Shown here piece after piece: positions 15,328 through 24,579 of a stretch of 64,000 bases of DNA. The translations under genes were made by a program, and so were the position numbers. This stretch comes from Polaribacter sp. (GTDB lineage Bacteria; Bacteroidota; Bacteroidia; Flavobacteriales; Flavobacteriaceae). The stretch spans positions 124,001-188,000 of the forward strand of contig JAQWGI010000036.1 of assembly GCA_029238315.1 (NCBI GenBank), in the 5' to 3' direction. A model generated the notes under the pieces. It made no database searches. It saw only the letters and a program-made list of their open reading frames with translations, and had not been told where the DNA came from. Each line of letters begins with the position of its first letter. Within the stretch, counting starts at the first letter, position 1.

Positions 15328-18309
15328 ATGAAAAAAACACTGCTACTATTTTTGTTTTTGTCAACTTTGGTTGTACAAGCACAAGAATATTTTCCAACAA
15401 ACACTGGTGTTAAGACTACAAAAAACACAACTGTAGCCTTTACCAATGCACAAATCTATGTGACACCAACACAAATAATTAACAAAGGAACTTTACTTGT
15501 AAAAGATGGTAAAGTTGTTGCTGTTGGTAAACGTGTTAAAATTCCGAATGGCACAAAAACTGTAGATTTATCAGGTAAAACAATATACCCTTCTTTTATT
15601 GAGGTGTATTCTAACTTTGGAATTAAAAATCCAACTCCACCAAGAAATGTTAATCGAAATAGACAATATGAGGCCGGTAGATCTGGATATTACTGGAATG
15701 ATCATATAAGACCAGAAACAAACGCTTTTTCTAATTTTGCTTATAACAAAGGAAAAGCGAATGCCATGTTAAAAGCCGGGTTTGGCGTTGTTAACACGCA
15801 TTTGCAAGACGGAATTATTCGTGGAAACGGCGTTTTAGTTGCATTAAACAATAACTCTTCAGATGCATACAGAATTATTGATACAAAATCAGCTCAATAC
15901 TTATCATTTAGTAAAAGTAGAATGTCCAGGCAAGCGTATCCAACATCATTTATGGGATCTACAGCATTGTTAAGACAAGTATATATGGATGCTAAATGGT
16001 ATGAGAGTGGCAATGCTAAAAACAGAGACTTATCTTTAGAAGCTTTAATTGCCAATAAAAATTTGACTCAGATTTTTGATGCTGGCGGAAACAACTTAAA
16101 TGCAATTAGAGCTGATAAAGTTGGTGATGAGAGCGGAGTTCAATATAGTTTTATAGGTTCTGGTTACGAATATGAAGACATTGATCAAATTAAAAACATG
16201 AACGCAACAATGATAGTTCCTGTTAATTTTAGAAAAGCTTACGATGTTTCAAACCCTACTTTAGCAAATCAATTAGAATTAGTTGATATGAGAAGATGGA
16301 ATCAAGAGCCTGCAAACTTAGCTGTTTTAGCAAAAAACAACGTAAACTTCACTATTACAACACATTCATTAAAATCGCTTTCTAGTTTTCAAAAAAACAT
16401 TCAGAAAGCAATTTCTTATGGATTGGATGAAACCAAAGCACTAGAAGCTTTAACTACAATTCCTGCAAAATTATTAGGAAAGTCTAATGTTATTGGAACA
16501 CTTAATGAAGGGAGTTACGCAAACTTTCTAATTACATCAGGACCAATATTTGAGACTTCTACAACCATTTTTGAAAACTGGGTTCAGGGAGATCAATTTG
16601 TGATTTCTGAGATGAACCCTGTAGATGCAAGCGGAGAATACACATTGTCTTATAATAAGACATCTTTAAATCTTACAATTTCTGGAACTCCAGGAAAACA
16701 AAGTGGAAGTTTAAAAAACGGAACGACAAAAGTTAAATCTAAATTTTCTCTTAAAGATAATTGGGTCTCTATTGCTTTAAACAACGAAGATAACAGTACT
16801 AAATTCACTCGTTTTGTAGGTTCTTTAGATGCTAATCAAAATAGTTTTTCTGGTTCTGTAGTAGATCAATACGGTAATCAATCTACATGGACAGCTATTA
16901 AAAAGAATACTACTAATAAAAAAACTGATAAGAAGAAAAAGAAAAAATCAAAGACGGTAAAGCCTTTTGTTTCTCCAGTTACATATCCAAATGTTGGATA
17001 TGGGTTTGCATCTAAACCAAAACAAGAAACTATTCTATTTAAAAACGCAACGGTTTGGACAAGTGAAAAAGAAGGTATTTTATTAAATACAGATGTTTTG
17101 CTAAAAGATGGAAAAATTTCTGAAATTGGAAAAAACCTTAATACTCGTGGAGCAAGAGTTGTTGATGCAACTGGCAAACATTTAACCGCAGGAATTATTG
17201 ACGAACATACACATATTGCATTGTCATCATCTAACGAATCTGGGCACAATTCTGTAGCAGAAGTTACAATGGAAGATGCAATCAATCCTGCAGACATGAA
17301 CATTTATAGAAATTTAGCTGGTGGTGTTACTTCAGCACAATTACTGCATGGTTCTGCAAATCCTATAGGAGGAAGATCTGCAATAATTAAATTAAAATGG
17401 GGAGAAACTGCAGAAGATATGGTCTATAAAAATGGGCCAAAATTCATAAAATTTGCACTAGGAGAAAATGTGAAACAATCTCGTTCTACAAATAGTTTTA
17501 GGTTTCCACAAACAAGAATGGGAGTTGAGCAAGTTTATGTAGACTATTTTCAAAGAGCTAAAGAATATGATGCTTTAAAGAAAAGTGGCAAACCTTATAG
17601 AAAAGATTTAGAATTGGAAGTTATAGCAGAAATTCTAAATAAAGAGCGTTTTGTTACCTCACATTCTTATGTGCAGAGTGAAATTAATATGCTAATGAAG
17701 GTTGCAGAAAGGTTCAATTTTAACATCAACACATTTACACACATTTTAGAAGGTTATAAACTTGCTGATAAAATGAAAGAACACGGAGTTGGTGGTTCTA
17801 CTTTCTCTGATTGGTGGGCATATAAATACGAAGTAAATGACGCCATTCCTTTTAATGCTGCCATTATGCATAATGAAGGTGTAACGGTTGCTATTAATTC
17901 TGATGATAGAGAAATGTCTAGAAGATTAAATCAAGAAGCAGCAAAAACAATTAAATATGGAGGAATGACAGAATTGGAAGCTTGGAATATGGTTACAATT
18001 AATCCTGCAAAATTATTGCATTTAGATACGCAAACCGGAAGTATAAAAGTTGGTAAAGATGCAGATGTTGTTTTATGGACAGCACATCCAATGTCTATTT
18101 ACGCAAAAGCACAAACAACAATTGTAGATGGAACGGTATACTTTGATATTGATCAAGATATAGCAAAACGTAGCGCTGTTAAAAAAGAGCGTAACATGTT
18201 AATGAATATGATGATGAATGTTAAGATAAATGGCGGAAAAGTACAAGCTCCTAAGAAGAATGTAACAAGAGTTTTACACTGTGATACTGAAGAAACTGAG
18301 TTAAAATAA
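15328..18309 (+). CDS. Exported two-domain amidohydrolase
   Basis: The 993-residue product begins with a signal peptide (MKKTLLLFLFLSTLVVQAQ). This start is preferred over an upstream in-frame ATG, because MKKTLLL is followed directly by the hydrophobic core. It contains two imidazolonepropionase/amidohydrolase-like domains, separated by a Lys-rich linker (about residues 525-540). The first domain has PSFIEVYSNFGI where the metal-binding HxH should be and looks degenerate. The second has the intact GIIDEHTHIAL at about residue 625, the downstream SHSYVQSEIN, INTFTHI and INSDDRE segments, and a C-terminal LHLDTQTGSIKVGKDADVVLW. The likely role is periplasmic hydrolysis of a peptide- or amide-like substrate. 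It is eight bases from the next amidohydrolase gene and probably cotranscribed. Confidence 0.88.
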   Translation: MKKTLLLFLFLSTLVVQAQEYFPTNTGVKTTKNTTVAFTNAQIYVTPTQIINKGTLLVKDGKVVAVGKRVKIPNGTKTVDLSGKTIYPSFIEVYSNFGIKNPTPPRNVNRNRQYEAGRSGYYWNDHIRPETNAFSNFAYNKGKANAMLKAGFGVVNTHLQDGIIRGNGVLVALNNNSSDAYRIIDTKSAQYLSFSKSRMSRQAYPTSFMGSTALLRQVYMDAKWYESGNAKNRDLSLEALIANKNLTQIFDAGGNNLNAIRADKVGDESGVQYSFIGSGYEYEDIDQIKNMNATMIVPVNFRKAYDVSNPTLANQLELVDMRRWNQEPANLAVLAKNNVNFTITTHSLKSLSSFQKNIQKAISYGLDETKALEALTTIPAKLLGKSNVIGTLNEGSYANFLITSGPIFETSTTIFENWVQGDQFVISEMNPVDASGEYTLSYNKTSLNLTISGTPGKQSGSLKNGTTKVKSKFSLKDNWVSIALNNEDNSTKFTRFVGSLDANQNSFSGSVVDQYGNQSTWTAIKKNTTNKKTDKKKKKKSKTVKPFVSPVTYPNVGYGFASKPKQETILFKNATVWTSEKEGILLNTDVLLKDGKISEIGKNLNTRGARVVDATGKHLTAGIIDEHTHIALSSSNESGHNSVAEVTMEDAINPADMNIYRNLAGGVTSAQLLHGSANPIGGRSAIIKLKWGETAEDMVYKNGPKFIKFALGENVKQSRSTNSFRFPQTRMGVEQVYVDYFQRAKEYDALKKSGKPYRKDLELEVIAEILNKERFVTSHSYVQSEINMLMKVAERFNFNINTFTHILEGYKLADKMKEHGVGGSTFSDWWAYKYEVNDAIPFNAAIMHNEGVTVAINSDDREMSRRLNQEAAKTIKYGGMTELEAWNMVTINPAKLLHLDTQTGSIKVGKDADVVLWTAHPMSIYAKAQTTIVDGTVYFDIDQDIAKRSAVKKERNMLMNMMMNVKINGGKVQAPKKNVTRVLHCDTEETELK

Positions 18310-18316
18310 GAAGATT

Positions 18317-19615
18317 ATGAAAAAACAATTTATATATAGCGTACTATTTTTCTTGATTTTAGGAAATAGTTTCGCACAGCAAACACCAGCATCAAAACAA
18401 ACAACAGCAATTGCTATTGAAGGTGCTACTGCTCATTTAGGAGACGGAACAGTAATAGACAATTCGTTAATAATGTTTGAAAACGGAAAAATTACTTTTG
18501 TTGGATCTGCAAATGTGAAAATCGCAAGAAAAGGAAATGTTATTAATGCAAAAGGTAAACATGTATATCCTGGGTTTATTGCCGCTAACACAACCTTAGG
18601 TTTAGGAGAAATTGATGCTGTAAAAGCTTCAATAGATGAGCGTGAGATTGGCACAATGAATCCTCATATTAGAAGTATTGTTGCTTACAATGCAGAATCT
18701 AAAGTTGTAGAAAGTATGCGACCAAATGGGGTGTTAATGGGACAAATTACACCACGTGGTGGAATTATTTCTGGAACTTCAACCGTGGTTCAATTTGATG
18801 CTTGGAACTGGGAAGATGCTGCTTTAAAGATAGATGACGGAATTCACATGAATTGGTCTAACAGTATTACTTTTGGTAGATGGTGGGCTGGTGAAGATCC
18901 TGGAGCAAAAGCAAACAACAGCTATCCAAAAACTATTCAAAATCTAGAAAACTATTTTGATGAAGCTAAAAACTATTTAAATGGAAAAAGAAACCCTGAA
19001 AACTTAGAATTTGAAGCTGTAACAGGATTATTAAATGGCAGTAAAAAACTATTTGTACACACCAATGGAGAAAGAGAAATTACAGATGCTATTCATTTTG
19101 CAAATAAGTACAATTTTAAACTGGTTATTGTTGGTGGAGATGAAGCCTACAAAGTTGCAGATTTACTTGTTAAGAATAACGTTCCTGTTATAATTGAAAG
19201 AGCACATAGAATTCCCAATGGAGATGACTCTGACTATGACTTCTCTTACAAATTGGCCAAACTTCTATTAGACAAAGGAATTACAGTTGCTATAGGAATG
19301 GATGGTGCTATGGAACGAATGAATACTCGTAACTTACCATTTTATGCCGGCACTTATGCTGCACACGGAATTGACAAAGAAATTGCATTAAAAATGATTA
19401 CCTCTAATTCTGCAAAGATTTTAGGTATTGATGATAAAGTAGGTACACTTAGAGTTGGTAAAGATGCAACATTATTTATCTCTAAAGGCGATGCATTAGA
19501 TATGAGAGGAAACATTATTTCTGAAGCATTTATTCAAGGTAGAAAACTTAGCTTAGAAACGCATCAAACTAGACTTTGGAAGCGTTATGCTAATAAATAT
19601 AAAAATCAAAAATAA
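18317..19615 (+). CDS. Exported amidohydrolase-like protein (degenerate metal site)
   Basis: The 432-residue product has a signal peptide (MKKQFIYSVLFFLILGNSFAQ) and an amidohydrolase fold. The terminal HVYPGFIAANTTLGLGE segment replaces the usual PG.ID.H.H, so the first two metal ligands are absent. It does keep the IIERAHRIPNGDDSDYD, VAIGMDGAMERMNTRNLPF and GIDDKVGTLRVGKDATL features of the family. It resembles the degenerate first half of the preceding 993-residue protein and may form a complex with it. The two genes are eight bases apart. The transcript ends at the terminator at 19621-19644. Confidence 0.85.
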   Translation: MKKQFIYSVLFFLILGNSFAQQTPASKQTTAIAIEGATAHLGDGTVIDNSLIMFENGKITFVGSANVKIARKGNVINAKGKHVYPGFIAANTTLGLGEIDAVKASIDEREIGTMNPHIRSIVAYNAESKVVESMRPNGVLMGQITPRGGIISGTSTVVQFDAWNWEDAALKIDDGIHMNWSNSITFGRWWAGEDPGAKANNSYPKTIQNLENYFDEAKNYLNGKRNPENLEFEAVTGLLNGSKKLFVHTNGEREITDAIHFANKYNFKLVIVGGDEAYKVADLLVKNNVPVIIERAHRIPNGDDSDYDFSYKLAKLLLDKGITVAIGMDGAMERMNTRNLPFYAGTYAAHGIDKEIALKMITSNSAKILGIDDKVGTLRVGKDATLFISKGDALDMRGNIISEAFIQGRKLSLETHQTRLWKRYANKYKNQK

Positions 19616-19620
19616 TTTTA

Positions 19621-19644
19621 AAGGCTCTGAATTTTCAGAGCCTT
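19621..19644 (+). terminator. Intrinsic terminator after the amidohydrolase pair
   Basis: AAGGCTCTGAA and TTCAGAGCCTT form an 11-bp stem with a 2-base gap, followed by TTTTGTTTT. Confidence 0.9.
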
Positions 19645-19712
19645 TTTTGTTTTACTAAATGTCTTGATTTAAAATAGAAAAAAGAATCAACTTAAATTTA
19701 ATCAGAAATAGA

Positions 19713-19720
19713 TACATTTG
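19713..19720 (+). promoter_or_regulatory. Promoter -7 element of the TrmH-family gene
   Basis: TACATTTG is an exact TAnnTTTG match six bases before the ATG at 19727, implying a near-leaderless transcript. Confidence 0.6.
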
Positions 19721-19726
19721 TACGCT

Positions 19727-20521
19727 ATGAAACACATTGAAAGTATTCAGAATTCTTTGATAAAAAACATCTTAAAATTACAAGAGAAATCTCGTGAACG
19801 TAAAAAACAAAACGTATTTGTTATTGAAGGAAAAAGAGAAATTTCTTTAGCTATTAAAGGAGATTACAAAATCGAAACTTTAGTATTTCTAGAGAATGTT
19901 GTTTCAGAAAAAGAATTAGATACGTTTGCTACAGAAAACTCAGAAATCATATCAGTTTCTAAAGAAGTATATCAGAAAATTGCTTATAGAAATTCTACAG
20001 AAGGCATTATTGCAATTGCTGAGATGAAATCGTTTTCATTAAAAAATATTAAATTCTCTACTACTGCTCCACTAATTTTAGTTGCTGAAGCACCAGAAAA
20101 ACCTGGAAATATTGGTGCACTTTTAAGAACCTGTGATGCCGCAAAAATAGATGCTGTTTTAATTGCGAACCCTAAAACAGATCTATACAATCCAAATATC
20201 ATTCGTTCTAGTATAGGATGTTTATTTACCAATCAAATTGCAACAGATACTACCGAAGAAATTATTGATTTTCTAAATAAATATAACATCAATTCGTTTG
20301 CAACAACTTTACAAAACTCTAACGAATATCATAAAGAAGAATATACAAATGCAACAGCAATAATTGTTGGAACAGAAGATACAGGCTTATCATTAGCATT
20401 TAGAAATGCTGCTACACGAAACATCAACATACCCATGCATGGAGAAATCGATTCTATGAATGTTTCTGTTGCTGCTGCTATTGTAATTTTTGAAGCCAAA
20501 AGACAACGTAATTTTAAATAA
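19727..20521 (+). CDS. TrmH/SpoU-family RNA 2'-O-methyltransferase
   Basis: The 264-residue SPOUT methyltransferase is expected to 2'-O-methylate ribose in rRNA or tRNA using SAM. The N-terminal substrate-binding part starts KHIESIQNSLIKNILKLQEKSRERK. The catalytic trefoil-knot domain shows EAPEKPGNIGALLRTCDAAKIDAV (motif 1), IIVGTEDTGLS (motif 2) and IPMHGEIDSMNVSVAAAIVIFE (motif 3). The start MKHIESI is chosen because the upstream codons fall in the promoter. The M48 protease gene follows after two bases. Confidence 0.92.
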   Translation: MKHIESIQNSLIKNILKLQEKSRERKKQNVFVIEGKREISLAIKGDYKIETLVFLENVVSEKELDTFATENSEIISVSKEVYQKIAYRNSTEGIIAIAEMKSFSLKNIKFSTTAPLILVAEAPEKPGNIGALLRTCDAAKIDAVLIANPKTDLYNPNIIRSSIGCLFTNQIATDTTEEIIDFLNKYNINSFATTLQNSNEYHKEEYTNATAIIVGTEDTGLSLAFRNAATRNINIPMHGEIDSMNVSVAAAIVIFEAKRQRNFK

Positions 20522-20523
20522 GG

Positions 20524-21756
20524 ATGAAAGCAGATACTCTTTTTTATATTCTCATAACAATCTTAATCATCAATTTCATTGTAGATAAGGTTTTAAATAT
20601 ACTCAATGAAAAACACTTCGATGACTCGATTCCGAAAGTACTAGCAGATGTTTATGATGTAGAAGACTACAAAAAATCGCAGGCCTATAAAAAAACCAAC
20701 GCAAAATTTTCTAATCTAACAAGTCTTTTTTCTTTAACATTAACAATCGCTTTTTTCTTTTTAGAAGGATTTAAATATGTAGATGAAATTGTAAGAGATT
20801 TCTCTTCTAACACCATTGTGATTCCGTTAATTTTCTTTGGCATTATCATGTTGGGATCAGACCTAATAATGACTCCTTTTTCTTACTATAAAACTTTTAT
20901 AATTGAGGAGAAGTTTGGGTTTAATAAAACTACACGTAAAATTTTTATTCTTGATAAAATTAAAGGAATGTTGATGACAATTATTCTAGGAGGCGGAATT
21001 TTAAGTTTAATTGTTTGGTTTTATCAATTTGCAGGAAGTGATTTTTGGATTTATGCTTGGGCACTAGTTGCCATTTTTACAATATTTATGAACCTTTTTT
21101 ATTCAAAATTAATTGTACCAATATTTAACAAACAAACTTTATTAGAAAATGGTGAACTAAAAAATGCTATAGAAAAATATACTAAAAAAGTTGGTTTTAC
21201 ATTGAAAAACGTTTTTGTAATTAATGGTTCAAAACGATCATCAAAAGCAAATGCATATTTCTCTGGATTTGGTTCGCAAAAGAGAATTACATTGTACGAC
21301 ACCTTAATAAATGATCTAGAAACTGATGAAATTGTAGCGGTTCTAGCACACGAAGTTGGACACTATAAAAGAAAACACATTATTTTTAATCTTTTTTCTT
21401 CCATGCTTATTACTGGATTTACATTATGGATTTTATCATTATTTGTAAATTTACCTATCCTTTCAGAGGCCTTAAACATTTCAACTCCAAGTTTTCATAT
21501 CGGATTAATCGTTTTTGGAATACTGTATTCACCCTTTTCAGAAATCACCAGTTTATGCATGAATATTATTTCAAGAAAATTTGAGTATCAGGCAGATAAT
21601 TATGCTAAAGAAACTTTTGCTGCATCACCATTAATTTCCTCTTTAAAGAAATTATCAAAAAATAGTTTGAGCAACTTAACACCACATCCTGCATATGTAT
21701 TTATGCATTATTCACATCCAACACTCTTAAAAAGGGTTCAGAATTTAAATCAATAG
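20524..21756 (+). CDS. M48 family zinc metalloprotease (Ste24/CAAX-protease type)
   Basis: The 410-residue integral membrane protein has several hydrophobic helices. The motif HEVGHYKRKH (about residues 276-285) supplies the HExxH zinc site, and EYQADNYA further on provides the third ligand. This domain order and length match the Ste24-like prenyl-protease family, which in bacteria works in membrane protein quality control. The gene lies two bases after the TrmH-family methyltransferase and is surely cotranscribed with it. The natural substrate is unknown. Confidence 0.92.
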   Translation: MKADTLFYILITILIINFIVDKVLNILNEKHFDDSIPKVLADVYDVEDYKKSQAYKKTNAKFSNLTSLFSLTLTIAFFFLEGFKYVDEIVRDFSSNTIVIPLIFFGIIMLGSDLIMTPFSYYKTFIIEEKFGFNKTTRKIFILDKIKGMLMTIILGGGILSLIVWFYQFAGSDFWIYAWALVAIFTIFMNLFYSKLIVPIFNKQTLLENGELKNAIEKYTKKVGFTLKNVFVINGSKRSSKANAYFSGFGSQKRITLYDTLINDLETDEIVAVLAHEVGHYKRKHIIFNLFSSMLITGFTLWILSLFVNLPILSEALNISTPSFHIGLIVFGILYSPFSEITSLCMNIISRKFEYQADNYAKETFAASPLISSLKKLSKNSLSNLTPHPAYVFMHYSHPTLLKRVQNLNQ

Positions 21757-21782
21757 AAAAAGTATCAAAAACGCAAAAAAAC

Positions 21783-21813
21783 TTTGTACAATTCATTATT
21801 TATTTTACTTTTA
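21783..21813 (+). promoter_or_regulatory. Promoter of the relA/spoT gene
   Basis: TTTG (21783-21786) is followed after 19 bases by TACTTTTA (21806-21813). This matches the TTTG-n19-TAnnTTTG pattern except for the last base. The predicted start is at or next to the ATGATG, so the message would have almost no leader. Confidence 0.5.
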
Positions 21814-21817
21814 GTTT

Positions 21818-24034
21818 ATGATGTATACGGCAACGATAGAAGAAGAAAATAAAGAAATCTCTAAAAGATATAAAGACCTATTAAAAGGAACCTATCAAAT
21901 ATTATCTAAAGAAGATAAAAAACTGATAAGAGCGGCTTTTGATTTGGCTGTAGAAGCACACTCAGAGCAACGTAGAAAATCTGGAGAACCTTACATTTAT
22001 CATCCTATTTCCGTTGCTAAAATAGTAGCTTACGAAATTGGCTTAGGTGCCACTTCTATTGCAGCTGCTTTGTTGCACGATGTTGTTGAAGATACGTACT
22101 ATACTGTAGAAGATATGGAACGTCTTTTTGGAGAAAATATCGCTAGAATTGTAAGTGGATTGACAAAAATATCTCGTTTAAATAAAAGTCAAGATGCATC
22201 TATACAAGCAGAGAATTTTAGAAAAATGCTACTAACTCTTCATGACGATGTTCGTGTTATTTTAATAAAAATTGCAGACCGTTTGCATAACATGCAAACA
22301 ATGGATTCAATGCCAGAATACAAACAGGTCAAAATTGCATCAGAAACGCTATATATTTATGCACCATTAGCCCATCGACTGGGATTGTATAATATTAAAA
22401 CTGAACTTGAAGATTTGGGGTTAAAATATACAGAGCCAGAAGTGTTTTCAGACATTTTAAGTAAAATAAAAGATACCAAAGAGGAGCAACAAAAATATAT
22501 AGAATCTTTTGAACAGATTTTACACAAAGGGCTTCAGAAAGAAGATTTCAAGTATCAAATTAAAGGAAGAACAAAATCTATCTTCTCTATTAGAAAGAAA
22601 ATGAAAGTTCAAAATGTTTCTTTTGATGAGGTCTATGATAAATTTGCTATTAGAATTATATTTAAACCCATTTCTATTGATGAAAAATTTGATGCTTGGA
22701 AAATATATTCAATAGTTACTGACTTCTTTAAGCCTAATCCATCTCGTTTAAGAGATTGGATTTCTCAACCAAAATCTACCGGTTATGAAGCACTTCATAT
22801 TACAGTAATTGGGCCAGATAACAAATGGGTAGAAGTTCAAATTAGATCTGAAAGAATGGATGAAATTGCAGAAAAAGGATATGCTGCACATTTTAAATAC
22901 AAGCAAGGAAATGAAAAAGAAAGCGGATTAGATGGTTGGTTAAATAAATTAAAAGAAACCCTTGAAAACCATTCATCAAATGCTGTTGATTTTGTGGAAG
23001 ATTTTAAATTAAACTTATACTCCAAAGAAATTTTTGTTTTTACACCAAAAGGAGATTTAAAATCCCTTCCTAAAGGTGCTTCTGCACTAGATTTTGCTTT
23101 TTCAGTTCATACAGATGTTGGTTTAAAATGTAGAGGAGCAAAAGTAAATGGCAAGCTGGTACCGTTAAGTTATGTGCTTAAAAGTGGAGATCAAGTAGAA
23201 GTACAAACTTCTTCTGTAAATAAGCCTAATGTTAGGTGGTTAGATTTTGTAATGACTGCTAGAGCAAGAACAAAAATTAAAACAGCATTAAAGGAAGAAG
23301 AAAAGAATATTGCAGAAGAAGGAAAGGCCATTTTAGCCCGAAAATTACGCCATTTAAAAATATCACTAAATGATACTGTTGTAAATGAAATGGCAACCTA
23401 TTTTTCGTTAAAAACAAGTTTCGATTTGTTCTATAGAATTGGTAACGGCGCAATTGACAACAGCCAATTAAAAGCTTTTGTAAATCAAAAAAGCAATGCG
23501 TTTATTAGTTTTTTTAAGAACCGATTAAAACGTAGCTCTAGCAATCAAAACATTCACAAACAAGAGATTACACTCACATATGATGCACTTGTTTTTGGGA
23601 AAGAAGATGAGAAATTAGATTATACGCTCTCTAAATGTTGCAATCCTATTTCTGGGGATAAAGTTTTTGGATTTCTTACAATTAATGACGGCATTAAAGT
23701 TCACAAAAAAGATTGTCCTAATGCAATTTCTATGCAATCTAATTACGCATATAGAGTAATGCAAGCTAAGTGGATAGATTCTTCTAAACAAGAGTTTAAA
23801 GCTATTTTAAAAGTAAGTGGAATTGATAAAAAAGGAATTGTAAATAATTTAACACGTATTATTACAAGCACCATGGATGTCTATATTCACAATATCAATA
23901 TCTCTGGAGATGATGGTGTTTTTGAAGGAAAATTATCTATCAGTGTTAAGAATAAAACACAATTAACAAAGCTAATTACGAGCATAAAAAAAGTAGAAGG
24001 TGTTCAAAAAGTTGAACGTGTTAATACGATGTAA
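21818..24034 (+). CDS. Bifunctional (p)ppGpp synthetase/hydrolase
   Basis: This RelA/SpoT homologue makes and degrades (p)ppGpp in the stringent response. The 738-residue product has an HD hydrolase domain (VEAHSEQRRKSGEPYIYHP, then AALLHDVVEDT). The synthetase domain (KGRTKSIFSIRKKM, YDKFAIRIIF, ALHITVIGPDNKWVEVQIRSE) is followed by a TGS domain (EIFVFTPKGDLKSLPKGASALDFAF) and a C-terminal ACT domain. The hydrolase motifs appear intact, so it is predicted to be bifunctional. Start codons at 21818 and 21821 are both possible. It is followed by a Fur-family gene in the same direction. Confidence 0.95.
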   Translation: MMYTATIEEENKEISKRYKDLLKGTYQILSKEDKKLIRAAFDLAVEAHSEQRRKSGEPYIYHPISVAKIVAYEIGLGATSIAAALLHDVVEDTYYTVEDMERLFGENIARIVSGLTKISRLNKSQDASIQAENFRKMLLTLHDDVRVILIKIADRLHNMQTMDSMPEYKQVKIASETLYIYAPLAHRLGLYNIKTELEDLGLKYTEPEVFSDILSKIKDTKEEQQKYIESFEQILHKGLQKEDFKYQIKGRTKSIFSIRKKMKVQNVSFDEVYDKFAIRIIFKPISIDEKFDAWKIYSIVTDFFKPNPSRLRDWISQPKSTGYEALHITVIGPDNKWVEVQIRSERMDEIAEKGYAAHFKYKQGNEKESGLDGWLNKLKETLENHSSNAVDFVEDFKLNLYSKEIFVFTPKGDLKSLPKGASALDFAFSVHTDVGLKCRGAKVNGKLVPLSYVLKSGDQVEVQTSSVNKPNVRWLDFVMTARARTKIKTALKEEEKNIAEEGKAILARKLRHLKISLNDTVVNEMATYFSLKTSFDLFYRIGNGAIDNSQLKAFVNQKSNAFISFFKNRLKRSSSNQNIHKQEITLTYDALVFGKEDEKLDYTLSKCCNPISGDKVFGFLTINDGIKVHKKDCPNAISMQSNYAYRVMQAKWIDSSKQEFKAILKVSGIDKKGIVNNLTRIITSTMDVYIHNINISGDDGVFEGKLSISVKNKTQLTKLITSIKKVEGVQKVERVNTM

Positions 24035-24076
24035 ATATCATTTTATAAAAAGGTAAATTATATTGATAAATAACCT

Positions 24077-24084
24077 TAAATTTG
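24077..24084 (+). promoter_or_regulatory. Promoter -7 element of the Fur-family gene
   Basis: TAAATTTG is an exact TAnnTTTG match 22 bases before the ATG at 24107. Confidence 0.5.
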
Positions 24085-24106
24085 TTGCTTCGATAAATTC
24101 AGAAAA

Positions 24107-24553
24107 ATGGGTACAAAAGAAAATCAAGACATTGTAAAAAATGTTTTTACTACATTTTTAGAATCTAAAAAACATAGAAAAACTCCTGAAAGATATGCTA
24201 TCCTTCAAGAAATTTATGATTTAGAGGAGCATTTTGATATAGAATCTTTATATATCAACATGAAAAACAAAAATTATCGAGTTAGCCGAGCTACTTTATA
24301 CAATACCATCGATTTATTATTAGAATGCGGATTGGTTAGAAAGCATCAATTTGGTGGTCAAAGTATGGCGCATTACGAGAAAAGTTATTTTGATAAACAA
24401 CACGATCATGTTATTTTAACAGATACTGGAGAAGTAAAGGAGTTTTGCGATCCAAGAATTCAGATTATCAAAAAAACCATAGAAGAAGTTTTTGATATTG
24501 ATATTCACAATCATTCACTTTATTTTTACGGAACAAAAAAACAAACTAAATAA
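24107..24553 (+). CDS. Fur-family transcriptional regulator
   Basis: The 148-residue protein has the Fur winged-helix domain ([25 protein letters not shown], then [22 protein letters not shown]). It also has the metal-sensing [21 protein letters not shown] segment. The CxxCG structural-zinc motif of classical Fur is replaced by DTGEV, leaving one Cys in EFCD. It is therefore unclear whether it senses iron, peroxide or zinc. It lies between relA/spoT and purA on the same strand, 26 bases before purA. Confidence 0.9.
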   Translation: MGTKENQDIVKNVFTTFLESKKHRKTPERYAILQEIYDLEEHFDIESLYINMKNKNYRVSRATLYNTIDLLLECGLVRKHQFGGQSMAHYEKSYFDKQHDHVILTDTGEVKEFCDPRIQIIKKTIEEVFDIDIHNHSLYFYGTKKQTK

Positions 24554-24579
24554 AACTAACATACAACAACACACAACTA

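Noticed and set aside
16878..17303. 141-codon minus-strand frame inside the amidohydrolase gene
   Set aside because: It is a shadow of the Lys-rich linker (poly-Phe in reverse) with no independent signal.
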